From CADCVT01 sp036389155 (GTDB taxonomy: Bacteria; Actinomycetota; Thermoleophilia; Solirubrobacterales; Solirubrobacteraceae): a stretch of DNA of 64,000 nucleotides. The notes below the pieces were generated by a model. That model had not been told where the DNA came from. It did no database searches and worked only from the letters and a program-made list of their open reading frames with translations. The stretch is taken from NCBI GenBank assembly GCA_036389155.1, contig DASVQN010000017.1:62001-126000 (forward strand), written 5' to 3'. The position numbers and the translations under genes were made by a program. Shown one piece after another: positions 17,465-25,409 of this stretch (positions are counted from its first letter, which is position 1; every line of letters starts with the position of its first letter).

Positions 17465-18844
17465 ATGGACGAGACCTCCCTCGCCTTCGCCGGCGCGACC
17501 CGCCAATCCGAGCTTCTCCGCGCCGGCGAGGTCTCGCCGCGCGAGCTCGTCGAGACCTACCTGCGGCGCATCGAGCGGCTCGATCCCGACCTGAACGCGT
17601 TCCGCAAGGTGCTCGCCGAGCGAGCGCTGACCGAGGCCGACCAGGCCGCCGGGCGGCTGCGCGCGGGCGACGACCGGCCGCTCCTCGGCATCCCGGTCGC
17701 GGTGAAGGACGACGTCGGCGTGGCCGGGGAGGTCCGCACCGACGGAACCAACGCCTACGGGGAGCCCGAGCGCGAGGACTGGGAGATCGTCCGGCTGCTC
17801 CGCGCGGCCGGTGCGATCGTCATCGGCATCACGAACGTCCCCGAGCTGACGATCTGGCCGTTCACCGAGACGCCGACGTGGGGGATCACCCGCAACCCAT
17901 GGGACCCGCAGCGCACGCCCGGCGGGTCGAGCGGCGGTTCGGGCGCGGCGGTGGCCGCGGGGCTGGCGTCGCTCGCCACCGGCTCGGACGGCGGCGGGTC
18001 GATCCGCATCCCGGCGGCGTTCTGCGGGCTCGCCGGCCTGAAGCCGCAGCGCGACCGCATCCAGTACCTGCCGGGCGGTGGGCCGCACTGGCACGGGCTG
18101 TCGGTCGTCGGAGGGCTCGCGCGGACCGTGGCCGACGCGGCGCTGTTCTACGAGGCGGTGACCGGTCTGCCGTGGCGCCAGGCGGCGGCCGACGACCCCG
18201 GGAAGCTGCGCGTCGCGCTGTCGGCCAAGGTGCCGCCGGGGATCATGGCGAAGGTCGAGCCGGGCCTCCTGCGCGCCACCGAGGAGATCGCCGAGCTGCT
18301 GCGCTCGCTCGGGCACGAGGTCGTCGAGCGCGACCCGGACTACGGCGTGGCGGGGCTCCACTGGGCCATGCGCTGGATGGCGGGCGTGCACGACGACGCC
18401 CGCGGCATGCCGCACCCCGAGCGCCTCGAGCCGCGTACCCGCTCGATGGCGCGGCTCGGGGCCGTCGTCAAGCGCACCGGCGGGCTTCGCTGGGGCGACG
18501 AGAGCGAGGCCACCGACGCCACGCGCATCAACGCGATCTTCGACGACGTCGACGTCGTGCTCGGCCCCGGAACGGCGAGGCCGCCGCAACCGGTCGGCGC
18601 GTACACCGGCGCCGGCTTCGTGCGCACGTGGAACGGCGTCACGGCCACGGTCCCGTTCCAGGCCGTCTGGAACCACGTCGGCAACCCCGCGATCACGATC
18701 CCCTCCGGGCTGAGTCCCGAGGGGTTGCCGACGTCCGTGCAGCTCGCCGGGCGCCCGGACGGCGAGGAGACGCTGCTCGCGCTCGCCGGCCAGATCGAGC
18801 GGGCGCGCCCGTGGGCCGAGCGCCGGCCGCCGCTCGCCGGGTGA
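17465..18844 (+). CDS. Amidase signature family hydrolase
   Basis: A 459-residue amidase with a complete Ser-cisSer-Lys triad: Lys81 in GIPVAVKDDVG, Ser155 in the TPGGSSGGSGAAVAAG block and nucleophile Ser179 in GSDGGGSIRIP. The N-terminal block SPRELVETYLRRIERLDPDLNAF is typical. Such enzymes hydrolyse amides (acylamides, nylon-oligomer-like or peptide amides); the substrate is not evident. The gene lacks GatB or GatC partners nearby, so it is unlikely to be GatA. ATG at 17465; its stop overlaps the start of the inositol-phosphatase family gene (GTGA). Confidence 0.9.
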   Translation: MDETSLAFAGATRQSELLRAGEVSPRELVETYLRRIERLDPDLNAFRKVLAERALTEADQAAGRLRAGDDRPLLGIPVAVKDDVGVAGEVRTDGTNAYGEPEREDWEIVRLLRAAGAIVIGITNVPELTIWPFTETPTWGITRNPWDPQRTPGGSSGGSGAAVAAGLASLATGSDGGGSIRIPAAFCGLAGLKPQRDRIQYLPGGGPHWHGLSVVGGLARTVADAALFYEAVTGLPWRQAAADDPGKLRVALSAKVPPGIMAKVEPGLLRATEEIAELLRSLGHEVVERDPDYGVAGLHWAMRWMAGVHDDARGMPHPERLEPRTRSMARLGAVVKRTGGLRWGDESEATDATRINAIFDDVDVVLGPGTARPPQPVGAYTGAGFVRTWNGVTATVPFQAVWNHVGNPAITIPSGLSPEGLPTSVQLAGRPDGEETLLALAGQIERARPWAERRPPLAG

Positions 18845-19614
18845 GCGACGACCTGCTCGACCTCGCGACCGAGGCGGCCCGTGTCGCCGGCGCGCTGCTG
18901 GCCGAGCGCTTCGGTGCGGAGGTCGCGGTCGTGGCCAAGTCGACGCCGACGGACCTCGCCTCGGAGGCCGACCTCGCCGCCGAGCGGGCCATCCGCTCGC
19001 TGCTGGCCGAGCACCGGCCGGACGACGCGCTGCTGGGGGAGGAGGAGGGCGGCGCGGCCGGGCCGCTCGAGCCGGGCCGCGTGCGCTGGGTCTTCGACCC
19101 GCTCGACGGGACGATCAACTATCTGTTCGGCGTGCCGCAGTGGTGCGTCAGCGTGGCGTGCGAGGACGCGGACGGCGCGCTCGCGGGCGTCATCCTCGAC
19201 CCGCTGCGCGACGAGCTCTTCGCGGCGACGCGCACGTCGGGCCCGCTGCTCGACGGCGTGCCCGTCGGCGCGTCGCCGGCGCGGCCGCTGGCCGAGTCGC
19301 TCGTCGTGACGGGCTTCGGCTACGACGCCGGCGTCCGGGCGCGGCAGGCGGAGATCGTCGCCCGGATGCTGCCGGCCGTGCGGGACGTCCGCCGCATGGG
19401 GAGCGCCGCGCTCGACATGGCGTGGCTCGCGGCCGGGCGCTACGACGCGTATTTCGAGCGCGGCGTCCAGCCGTGGGACGTCGCCGCCGGGACGCTGCTG
19501 TGCACCCGCGCGGGCTTCGAGGTCCGCGACCTGCCCGCCCGCGACGGGCTGCCGTCCGGCGTCCTCGCGGGGCGCGGCGAGCTGCTCGACGAGCTCGCCT
19601 CGTTCGGCCCCTAG
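18841..19614 (+). CDS. Inositol monophosphatase family protein
   Basis: A 257-residue magnesium-dependent phosphatase. The metal sites are visible: the Glu of the GEEEGG block, DPLDGTINY with the metal-binding Asp residues and catalytic Thr, and the C-terminal QPWDVAAGTLL with the third Asp. Family members act on inositol phosphates, histidinol phosphate or fructose bisphosphate; none of these can be singled out here. GTG at 18841 overlaps the amidase stop. Its 3' end overlaps the convergent F420/PPOX gene by 4 nt. Confidence 0.9.
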   Translation: MSDDLLDLATEAARVAGALLAERFGAEVAVVAKSTPTDLASEADLAAERAIRSLLAEHRPDDALLGEEEGGAAGPLEPGRVRWVFDPLDGTINYLFGVPQWCVSVACEDADGALAGVILDPLRDELFAATRTSGPLLDGVPVGASPARPLAESLVVTGFGYDAGVRARQAEIVARMLPAVRDVRRMGSAALDMAWLAAGRYDAYFERGVQPWDVAAGTLLCTRAGFEVRDLPARDGLPSGVLAGRGELLDELASFGP

Positions 19615-20009
19615 CCTCCCTGCACCCGGACGCGCTCGGGGTCGACGAGGAACTTGATCCGCTGCTCGCCCGGCTGGAGGAAGGGGTACTCGTCCTTGTC
19701 CAGGTACTTCTTGGCCAGCGCGTCGATGTGCTCCTTCGCGCCGTCGTGCGTGTCGACGCTGATGCGGCCGCGGACCTCGACGTACTCGTAGGGGTTCTCC
19801 TGGTTGTGGACGGTGATCGTCACGCGCGGGTCGCGGCGGACGTTCGCCGGCCAGGCGCGCCCCTCGGAGCTGTTGAGCGCGACCTTCCCGTCCTCGACGT
19901 GCTGCCAGACGACGACGCCGTGGACCGTGCCGTCTTCGCGGATGGTGGAGAGGTGGGCGAAGTTCGGCTGCTCGAGCAGCTCCTTCGCGCGTCCTTCGAT
20001 CGTTGCCAT
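19611..20009 (-). CDS. PPOX-class (split beta-barrel) F420-dependent protein
   Basis: A 132-residue flavin/deazaflavin-binding split-barrel protein. N-terminal PNFAHLSTIREDGTVHGVVVW, ALNSSEGRAWPANVRRDPRVTI and YVEVRGRISV are the conserved strands, and the R-x-K-x-x-N-type block here reads EGRAWPANVRRDP. The family name (TIGR03618-type) implies F420 as cofactor; FMN or heme binding occurs in relatives. ATG at 20009. It is divergent from the SDR gene at 20062 with 52 bp between, which must hold both promoters. Confidence 0.85.
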   Translation of the reverse strand: MATIEGRAKELLEQPNFAHLSTIREDGTVHGVVVWQHVEDGKVALNSSEGRAWPANVRRDPRVTITVHNQENPYEYVEVRGRISVDTHDGAKEHIDALAKKYLDKDEYPFLQPGEQRIKFLVDPERVRVQGG

Positions 20010-20061
20010 GTGTGGGTCCCTACCCACGGGGAACGCAGGCGAGCGCGTGTAGGGTCGCGTC

Positions 20062-20880
20062 ATGGTGCGCAAGACCGTCCTCGTCACGGGCACGTCGAGC
20101 GGCATCGGCCGCGTGACGGCCGAGCAGCTCCTCGGCCGCGGGTTCCACGTGCTGGCCGGCGTCCGTCGCGAGGACGACGCCCCGCCCGGGACCGAGCCCG
20201 TCCTCCTCGACGTCACCGACGCCGCCGCGATCACCGCGGCGAAGGCGCTCGTCGCCGATCGCGCGCCGCTCGTCGGCCTCGTCAACAACGCGGGGGTCAC
20301 CGTGCAGGGCCCGCTCGAGTTCCTCTCCCTCGACGAGCTGCGCCGCCAGCTCGAGGTCAACGTCGTCGGGCCGCTCGCGCTGACCCAGGCGCTGCTTCCG
20401 GCGCTGCGTGCGGCGCATGGGCGCGTCGTGATGCTGTCCTCGATCGGCGGGCGGACCGCCGTTCCCTTCCTCGGGCCGTACCACGCCTCGAAGTGGGCCA
20501 TCGAGGGGCTGAGCGACGCGCTGCGCCAGGAGGTCGAGCCGACGGGCGTCAAGGTGGCAATCGTCGAGCCGGGCAGCGCGGACACGGAGATCTGGCGCAA
20601 GGGCCAGGAGAGCGCGGCCGACCTGCTCGCCGGCCTGCCCCCGGAGGCGCGCGAGCTGTACGGCCAGCGCCTCCAGGGGTTCCAGGCGCTCGCGGCGAAG
20701 ACGGCCGAGCGCTCCTTCCCGCCGTCGAAGGTCGCCGACGCGATCGTGCACGCGCTCACCGCCCGGCGCCCGCGTCCGCGCTACCTCGTCGGCGCCGACG
20801 CGCGGATCCAGCTCGGCCTGCGGACCCTGCTACCCACGCGGGCGCTCGACGCCGCCGTGCGCCGGCTCGCCAGGAGCTAG
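20062..20880 (+). CDS. SDR family NAD(P)-dependent oxidoreductase
   Basis: A 272-residue classical short-chain dehydrogenase. Cofactor loop TGTSSGIGRVTAEQL, the LVNNAGV motif, MLSSIGGR with the catalytic Ser, and YHASKWAIEG with the Tyr-x3-Lys pair are all intact. The C-terminal part is rich in Arg/Ala and of the length seen in retinol- or steroid-dehydrogenase-like SDRs. The substrate cannot be predicted. Divergent from the PPOX gene. The next feature downstream is a tRNA on the opposite strand. Confidence 0.9.
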   Translation: MVRKTVLVTGTSSGIGRVTAEQLLGRGFHVLAGVRREDDAPPGTEPVLLDVTDAAAITAAKALVADRAPLVGLVNNAGVTVQGPLEFLSLDELRRQLEVNVVGPLALTQALLPALRAAHGRVVMLSSIGGRTAVPFLGPYHASKWAIEGLSDALRQEVEPTGVKVAIVEPGSADTEIWRKGQESAADLLAGLPPEARELYGQRLQGFQALAAKTAERSFPPSKVADAIVHALTARRPRPRYLVGADARIQLGLRTLLPTRALDAAVRRLARS

Positions 20881-20923
20881 TCCACCGTCACGCGATCGCG
20901 CCCGCGCATCCGCCGGCCGCCGA

Positions 20924-21006
20924 TACCCGGGGTGGGACTCGAACCCACACGCCCCGAAGGGCAGAGGCTTTTGAGGCCTCCGCGTCTACCGTTCCGCCAC
21001 CCGGGC
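20924..21006 (-). tRNA. tRNA-Leu (anticodon CAA)
   Basis: On the minus strand the sequence folds into a full class II tRNA. The acceptor starts GCCCGGG and pairs with the 3' CCCGGGT (G-U at the first pair) with discriminator A. The anticodon stem GAGGC/GCCTC holds the loop CTCAAAA (anticodon CAA). There is a long variable arm (TGCCCTTCGGGGCG) and the T-arm GTGGG-TTCGAGT-CCCAC. The long variable arm agrees with leucine identity. CCA is not encoded. Confidence 0.93.
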
Positions 21007-21020
21007 CGGGCAGCTACAGG

Positions 21021-21542
21021 CTACGCGGGCGCGGGGGACGGGCTGCGGCGGTCGTCGCGCTCGTCGTCGCCGTCGTCGTCGCGGCCCGGGCGCCGCTCGA
21101 CCTCGACCTGCCAGTTCTGGCGGAAGCCGCTCATGGCGAAGGCGACGAGGAGGACCTGCACGGGGATGATGAGGATGGTGATCATCCCGAGGACGCTCGC
21201 GGCCAGCGCGGGGTCGGTGAACCCGTCCTTGTCGCGCGCGAACCACTCCGGCGCGGAGACCGCGGCGAAGATCAGCATGATCGTCGCGAGCGCGGCGATG
21301 ACCGGCAGCATCCCGCTGCGCCAGCGGGCGATGTAGAAGCCGACCAAGAGGTAGATCAGGATGTAGGCGATCTGGATGAGCTTCGCGCCCTGGAGCGCGT
21401 CCCAGCCGCCGATCGTCACGATCGTCATGAGCGCCGCGCTGACCAGCACCAAGAGCACGACGACGGCCTTCGTCGCCTTGCTCGAAGCCTTGTCGCGGTT
21501 CGGGTACTCGAGGCGTACGTCGTCGCGCCGTGGTTCGGCCAT
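21021..21542 (-). CDS. Hypothetical four-helix membrane protein
   Basis: A 173-residue protein starting MAEPRRDDVRLEYPN, with a basic cytoplasmic lead and hydrophobic segments at about residues 27-47, 55-73, 78-97 and 119-141. It ends in a highly charged tail of Arg and Asp (RRPGRDDDGDDERDDRR). No domain is recognised. A start 12 nt further upstream (MFRLMAEP) is equally possible; neither has a clear ribosome-binding site. It lies between two tRNA-Leu genes and points away from the second. Confidence 0.65.
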   Translation of the reverse strand: MAEPRRDDVRLEYPNRDKASSKATKAVVVLLVLVSAALMTIVTIGGWDALQGAKLIQIAYILIYLLVGFYIARWRSGMLPVIAALATIMLIFAAVSAPEWFARDKDGFTDPALAASVLGMITILIIPVQVLLVAFAMSGFRQNWQVEVERRPGRDDDGDDERDDRRSPSPAPA

Positions 21543-21595
21543 GAGGCGGAACATACAATCCCGCGGCCGTCCGCGCGACGGTAGTCACGGCCCGA

Positions 21596-21677
21596 GCGGG
21601 CGTGGTGGAACCGGTAGACACGCCGGCCTTAGGAGCCGGTGGCGCAAGCCATGGGGGTTCGAGTCCCTCCGCCCGCA
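21596..21677 (+). tRNA. tRNA-Leu (anticodon TAG)
   Basis: A class II tRNA. Acceptor GCGGGCG pairs with CGCCCGC and has discriminator A. The anticodon stem CCGGC/GCCGG has the loop CTTAGGA (anticodon TAG). A long variable arm (TGGCGCAAGCCA) is present, and the T-arm is GGGGG-TTCGAGT-CCCTC. CCA is not encoded. Confidence 0.93.
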
Positions 21678-21719
21678 CTCGTGGTCCCGCGCCATATCAC
21701 GGGGTCACGATTGACCATT

Positions 21720-21736
21720 GCGGGGAAGATCCCCGC
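21720..21736. repeat. Short perfect inverted repeat (hairpin or operator)
   Basis: GCGGGGA-AGA-TCCCCGC forms a 7-bp perfect stem with a 3-nt loop in the relatively AT-rich gap between tRNA-Leu(TAG) and the ArsR-type regulator. There is no T-run directly behind it, so it is a weak terminator candidate. Its position about 140 bp upstream of a regulator also allows an operator. No other gene is seen in 21678-21875. Confidence 0.35.
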
Positions 21737-21875
21737 AGCGGACATTTTGCTTACTGACGCTTTGGACGCATTTGCAGCGGAATCGCACGGCGGGCCAGCC
21801 GTCGGACCGGTTATGGTCCGGCGCGTTACCCGTTTCGAGCGCGCCACGGACGGCGCCTGACAGGAGGGCCGAGCC

Positions 21876-22469
21876 ACGCCGGAACACGTCATCGACCAGC
21901 GGATCGTCAAGGCGCTTGCACACCCGCTGCGCATTCGGATGCTCACCGTGCTCAACGAGCGCGTGACGAGCCCGAGCGAGCTGGCGGGCGAGCTCGACGA
22001 GCCGATCGGGAACGTCAGCTACCACATGCGCACGCTCGCCGACCTGGGGATGGTCGAGCTCGTGCGCACCGAGCCTCGTCGCGGTGCGGTCGAGCACTAC
22101 TACCGCGCCATCGAGCGCCCGCACCTGCCCGCCCAGGACTGGGCGACGCTGCCCGCGTCCGTGAGGCGCTCGTTCTCGGACGTCACGGGGCGCGCGATCC
22201 TCGACGACTTCCTGGCGGCGGCGAAGTCCGGCGCGTTCGATCGCGAGGGGGCACGGCTCAACCGGCTGGAGCTCAAGCTCGACAAGAGGGGCTGGGAGGA
22301 GATCGCCAAGCTGCTCGACGACTTCTCGCAGCGCGTCGAGAAGATCGCGGCCAAGGCCAAGGACCGCAAGTCCGGCGGCGGCGATCCGGTCAGCGGCTCC
22401 GCGGTGCTGATGCTGTTCGAGTCCGGCGACGGCGGCTCCACGGGCGGCAAGCGCGGCGGCAAGCGGTAA
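21876..22469 (+). CDS. ArsR/helix-turn-helix-type transcriptional regulator, probable ACG start
   Basis: The winged-helix domain begins VIDQRIVKALAHPLRIRML and continues SPSELAGELDEPIGNVSYHM and LVRTEPRRG, a standard ArsR-like DNA-binding domain. A C-terminal region follows, ending in a Gly/Lys-rich tail. The first ATG (21939) would delete helix 1. The frame is closed by a TGA at 21858-21860, and between that stop and the ATG there is no ATG, GTG or TTG. An AGGAGG at 21862-21867 stands 8 nt before an in-frame ACG at 21876, so ACG is the best start (197 residues). A sequencing error creating the false context is the alternative. Confidence 0.7.
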   Translation, partial: TPEHVIDQRIVKALAHPLRIRMLTVLNERVTSPSELAGELDEPIGNVSYHMRTLADLGMVELVRTEPRRGAVEHYYRAIERPHLPAQDWATLPASVRRSFSDVTGRAILDDFLAAAKSGAFDREGARLNRLELKLDKRGWEEIAKLLDDFSQRVEKIAAKAKDRKSGGGDPVSGSAVLMLFESGDGGSTGGKRGGKR

Positions 22470-22584
22470 GAGGTCGAACCAGAAACCGTTTCGTCGGGGC
22501 GCCGCGGGGTAGTCCGCGGCGCAACGAGATCCGGAATCCACGGACGGTGCATCGGATGATGGAACGGAGACAGGGGCGACCCTC

Positions 22585-23628
22585 ATGAGAACTGGACTGG
22601 TCCTTGGCGCCGGAGGCGTCGTCGGGGGGTCGTGGCTGATCGGCGCGCTGGACGCGCTGGAGTCCGAGACGGGCTGGAGCCCGACGAAGGCCGACATCAT
22701 TACCGGGACCTCCGCGGGATCGGTCATCGGCGCGCTCACCGCGGCCGGCGTCGAGCCCTCGCTGATCGCCGCGTACGCGAGCGGCGGCGCGGGCGACGAG
22801 GTGGCCGAGGTCGCCGCGCGCGGCGAGCAGGTCCTCGAGGCCGGCATCGGCGACATGCCCTACCGCCTCCAGCGGGCGCTGCCGCCGCTTGGTCCCGGGT
22901 CCTGGCGCATGGCGGTCTCCACGCTCCTGCGCCCCCTCGACCACGCCCCCTCCGCCCTGATGGCGGGGTGGCTGCCGCGCGGGTTCATCTCCACGCGCCC
23001 GATCGGGGACCTCGTGGACCGGTTCGTCGACGGCGACTGGCCGTCTTCCGACGGTCGCCAGTACTGGGCGGTCGCGGCCGACTACGCGACGGGCAAGCGG
23101 ACCGCGTTCGGCCGGGCGGACGCCCCGCCGGCCGACGTCCGCGACGCCGTCTCCGCCTCGTGCGCCATCCCCGGCTTCTACCACCCGGTGAAGATCCGCC
23201 GGCGCCGGTACGTCGACGGCGGCATCTGCTCGCCCTCGAACCTCGACCTGTTGTGCGGCGAGGACCTCGACCTCGTCGTCTGCCTGAACCCGATGTCGTC
23301 GCTCGCGCGCATGACGCCGCGCAGCACCGGCGAGCGGGTCGCCGCTCGCTTCCGCGCGCAGGCCGGCCGGCGGCTGGGCCGCGAGGCGAAGAAGCTGCGC
23401 GAGAGCGGGACCGACGTCCTCATCCTCCAGCCGACGGCCGAGGATCTCGCCGTCATGGGCACGAACTTCATGGCGCGCGACCGCCGCGAGGAGGTCATCG
23501 AGAGGGCGATCCGCACCACTGCCCGCCAGCTCCGCCGCCGCCGCGGCCGGCCGGGAGTCGTCTTCCCGAAGCACGCCCCGGCCTGGCGCCGCACGGCCGC
23601 CCGGGCCGCTGATCGGCGCGCCGCCTAG
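22585..23628 (+). CDS. Patatin-like phospholipase
   Basis: A 347-residue serine lipase or acyl hydrolase. The oxyanion-hole Gly-rich loop LGAGGVVGGSW is at residues 7-17, the nucleophile elbow GTSAGS (Ser43) follows and the catalytic Asp is in YVDGGI near residue 211, completing the Ser-Asp dyad. No signal peptide is visible, so it is probably cytoplasmic or peripheral on the membrane. The C-terminus is very basic (RQLRRRRGRPG). ATG at 22585. It ends just before tRNA-Trp. Confidence 0.9.
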   Translation: MRTGLVLGAGGVVGGSWLIGALDALESETGWSPTKADIITGTSAGSVIGALTAAGVEPSLIAAYASGGAGDEVAEVAARGEQVLEAGIGDMPYRLQRALPPLGPGSWRMAVSTLLRPLDHAPSALMAGWLPRGFISTRPIGDLVDRFVDGDWPSSDGRQYWAVAADYATGKRTAFGRADAPPADVRDAVSASCAIPGFYHPVKIRRRRYVDGGICSPSNLDLLCGEDLDLVVCLNPMSSLARMTPRSTGERVAARFRAQAGRRLGREAKKLRESGTDVLILQPTAEDLAVMGTNFMARDRREEVIERAIRTTARQLRRRRGRPGVVFPKHAPAWRRTAARAADRRAA

Positions 23629-23650
23629 GGCTACACTCCCCCCGCTCCCC

Positions 23651-23722
23651 GGGGGAGTGAGTTAACGGCTATGCGCGCGGTCTCCAAAACCGTGAATCCG
23701 GGTTCGAATCCCGGCTCCCCCG
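23651..23722 (+). tRNA. tRNA-Trp (anticodon CCA), unusual D-arm
   Basis: Acceptor GGGGGAG pairs with CTCCCCC and has discriminator G. The anticodon stem GCGGT/ACCGT closes the loop CTCCAAA (anticodon CCA). The T-arm CCGGG-TTCGAAT-CCCGG is perfect. The D-arm (TGAGTTAACGGCTATGCGC) retains the GG of the loop, but I can form at most two pairs in the stem, so it is atypical for a bacterial tRNA-Trp. CCA is not encoded. Confidence 0.8.
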
Positions 23723-23729
23723 CTCGGGG

Positions 23730-24605
23730 CTAGGCCTTCGCCTTCGCCTTTTCCTTCGCCTTCGAGCCGCCGCTCTTGGCCTTCGAGGAGCCGTCGGCCT
23801 TGCCCTTCCCGTCGCTGCGCGCCGCCTCGAGCGACTCGCGCAGCGCGGCCATGAGGTCGGGCACCGCGGCGGGGACCTCCGGCTCCTCGGGCGCCTTGAT
23901 CGTCTTGCCCTTCTTCTTGTCGCGGATGATCTTGCGCAGGCGGTCGCGGTGGCGGTCCTTGTACTGCTCGGGGTCCCAGTCGACGCTGAGCTCCTCGATC
24001 AGCGCGACGGCGTGGTCGACCTCGCCCTTCGACGGCTGGTGCTTCTTCGTCGGCAGGTTCGGCAGGTCGTCGGCCGACCGGATCTCGTCGGCGAACTTCA
24101 TCGTCACGAGCTGGAGCACGCCGCCCTGAACGCGCAGCGCGACGAGGTACTCCTTCGTCCGCATCACGAAGCGGCCGAGCGCCACGCGATCCGTCGCCTC
24201 CATCACGCCGACCAGCAGCTTGTACGCGCGCAGCGCTCCCTCGCCCTCGGCCTTCGGCACGAGGAAGTACGGGTGGTCGAAGTAGATCGGGTCGACGTCC
24301 TGGAGGTCGACGAACTCGGAGATGTCGATCGTGCGCGTCTTCTCCGGCTGCGCCGCCTCGAGCTCGAGGTCGGTGAGCATCACGTAGCCGTCGCCGTCGG
24401 ACCGCGGGTAGCCGCTCGCGACCTCGTCGTACTCGATCGCGACGTCCTCCTCCTTGCAGTAGCGCTCCACGTGCAGCCGCGCGCCGGTCTTCTTGTCGAG
24501 CTGGTTGAAGTGGACGTCGCGGTCCTGCACCGCGGAGACCAGCGCGACGGGCACGTTGACGAGCCCGAAGGAGAGCGAGCCGCTCCACAGCGAACGCGGC
24601 GCCAT
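23730..24605 (-). CDS. ku: Ku protein (second of tandem pair)
   Basis: Bacterial Ku forms a homodimeric (or here possibly heterodimeric) ring that threads onto DNA double-strand ends in non-homologous end joining, normally with LigD. 291 residues: N-terminal SLWSGSLSFGLVNVPVALVS is diagnostic. RYCKEEDVAIEYDEVASGY, DISEFVDLQDVDPIYFDHP and YLVALRVQGGVLQLVTMKF follow. The C-terminal tail is a Lys/Ala-rich low-complexity stretch of the kind that contacts DNA in other Ku proteins. ATG overlaps the upstream ku stop by 1 nt. No ligD is in the window. Confidence 0.94.
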   Translation of the reverse strand: MAPRSLWSGSLSFGLVNVPVALVSAVQDRDVHFNQLDKKTGARLHVERYCKEEDVAIEYDEVASGYPRSDGDGYVMLTDLELEAAQPEKTRTIDISEFVDLQDVDPIYFDHPYFLVPKAEGEGALRAYKLLVGVMEATDRVALGRFVMRTKEYLVALRVQGGVLQLVTMKFADEIRSADDLPNLPTKKHQPSKGEVDHAVALIEELSVDWDPEQYKDRHRDRLRKIIRDKKKGKTIKAPEEPEVPAAVPDLMAALRESLEAARSDGKGKADGSSKAKSGGSKAKEKAKAKA

Positions 24606-25378
24606 CAGCCCTTGCTCGCCTTCAGCGACGCCTCGAGCGCGGCCATCAGGTCGTCGGAGTCCGACGCCGGCTCGGGATCGGGCAGCGTGATCTGCTCGCC
24701 CTTCTCCTTGGCCTTGACGACCTCGAGCACACGCTCGCGGTAGGTGTCCTCGTACCGCTCGGGCTCGAACGTCGCCGCGAGCGTCTCGACGAGCATCCCC
24801 GCCATGTCGATCTCCCGCTTGCCCGGCTTCTTCGACGGCTCGTCGACGTCGAGGCTGTCGGGATCGACGAGCTCGTCGGCGAAGCGCATGATCTGCATCC
24901 GCAGGACGCCGTCGACCGGCCGCACGCTCACGAGCTGCTCGCGCTGGCGCAGCGAGACCCGCCCGATCCCCACGCGCCCGCTCTTCTCCAGCGCCTTGAC
25001 GAGCAGCGCGTACGCGTCCTCGGCGTCCTTCTGCGGAGCCAGGTGGTACGGCTTGCCGTAGAAGACGGGGTCGATGTCCTCACCGGGGACGAAGTCCTCG
25101 AGCTCGATCGCCTTGCGCGCCGGCTGGTCGGCCGCCTTGATCTCGTCGTCGGAGAGGACGACGTACTCGCCGCCGGAGACCTCGAAGCCCTTGACGACGC
25201 GATCGCGCGGGATCTCCTTGCCCTTCTGGTCGATCAGCCGGTGGCCGACCTCGCTGCCGTCCTTGACGTGCAGCTCGCGGAAGCGGATCGCCTTGTCCTC
25301 CAGGGCGCCGTAGACCTTGATGGGGACGTTGACCGCCCCGAAGGCGACGGCGCCGTTCCAGATCGAGCGAGGAGCCAT
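24605..25378 (-). CDS. ku: Ku protein (first of tandem pair)
   Basis: A 257-residue Ku paralogue starting SIWNGAVAFGAVNVPIKVYG, with HRLIDQKGKEIPRDRVVKGFE, LEDFVPGEDIDPVFYGKPYHL and LVSVRPVDGVLRMQIMRFADE. It is shorter than its downstream neighbour because it lacks the long Lys/Ala tail, ending SLKASKG. The two genes are co-transcribed and overlap (TGATG), which favours joint production and perhaps a heterodimer. Several high-GC bacteria carry more than one ku; a division of labour here is inference. Confidence 0.94.
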   Translation of the reverse strand: MAPRSIWNGAVAFGAVNVPIKVYGALEDKAIRFRELHVKDGSEVGHRLIDQKGKEIPRDRVVKGFEVSGGEYVVLSDDEIKAADQPARKAIELEDFVPGEDIDPVFYGKPYHLAPQKDAEDAYALLVKALEKSGRVGIGRVSLRQREQLVSVRPVDGVLRMQIMRFADELVDPDSLDVDEPSKKPGKREIDMAGMLVETLAATFEPERYEDTYRERVLEVVKAKEKGEQITLPDPEPASDSDDLMAALEASLKASKG

Positions 25379-25409
25379 GAGGCCCCCTTTCTACCCGAAT
25401 CGGCGGCGG

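Noticed and set aside
17465..18844. GatA subunit of the amidotransferase
   Set aside because: The triad fits any amidase-signature enzyme, and no gatB or gatC lies nearby; a stand-alone amidase is the safer call.
21639..21860. A 73-aa frame beginning inside tRNA-Leu(TAG)
   Set aside because: Starts within the tRNA, has no ribosome-binding site and ends at the stop just before the regulator's ACG start.
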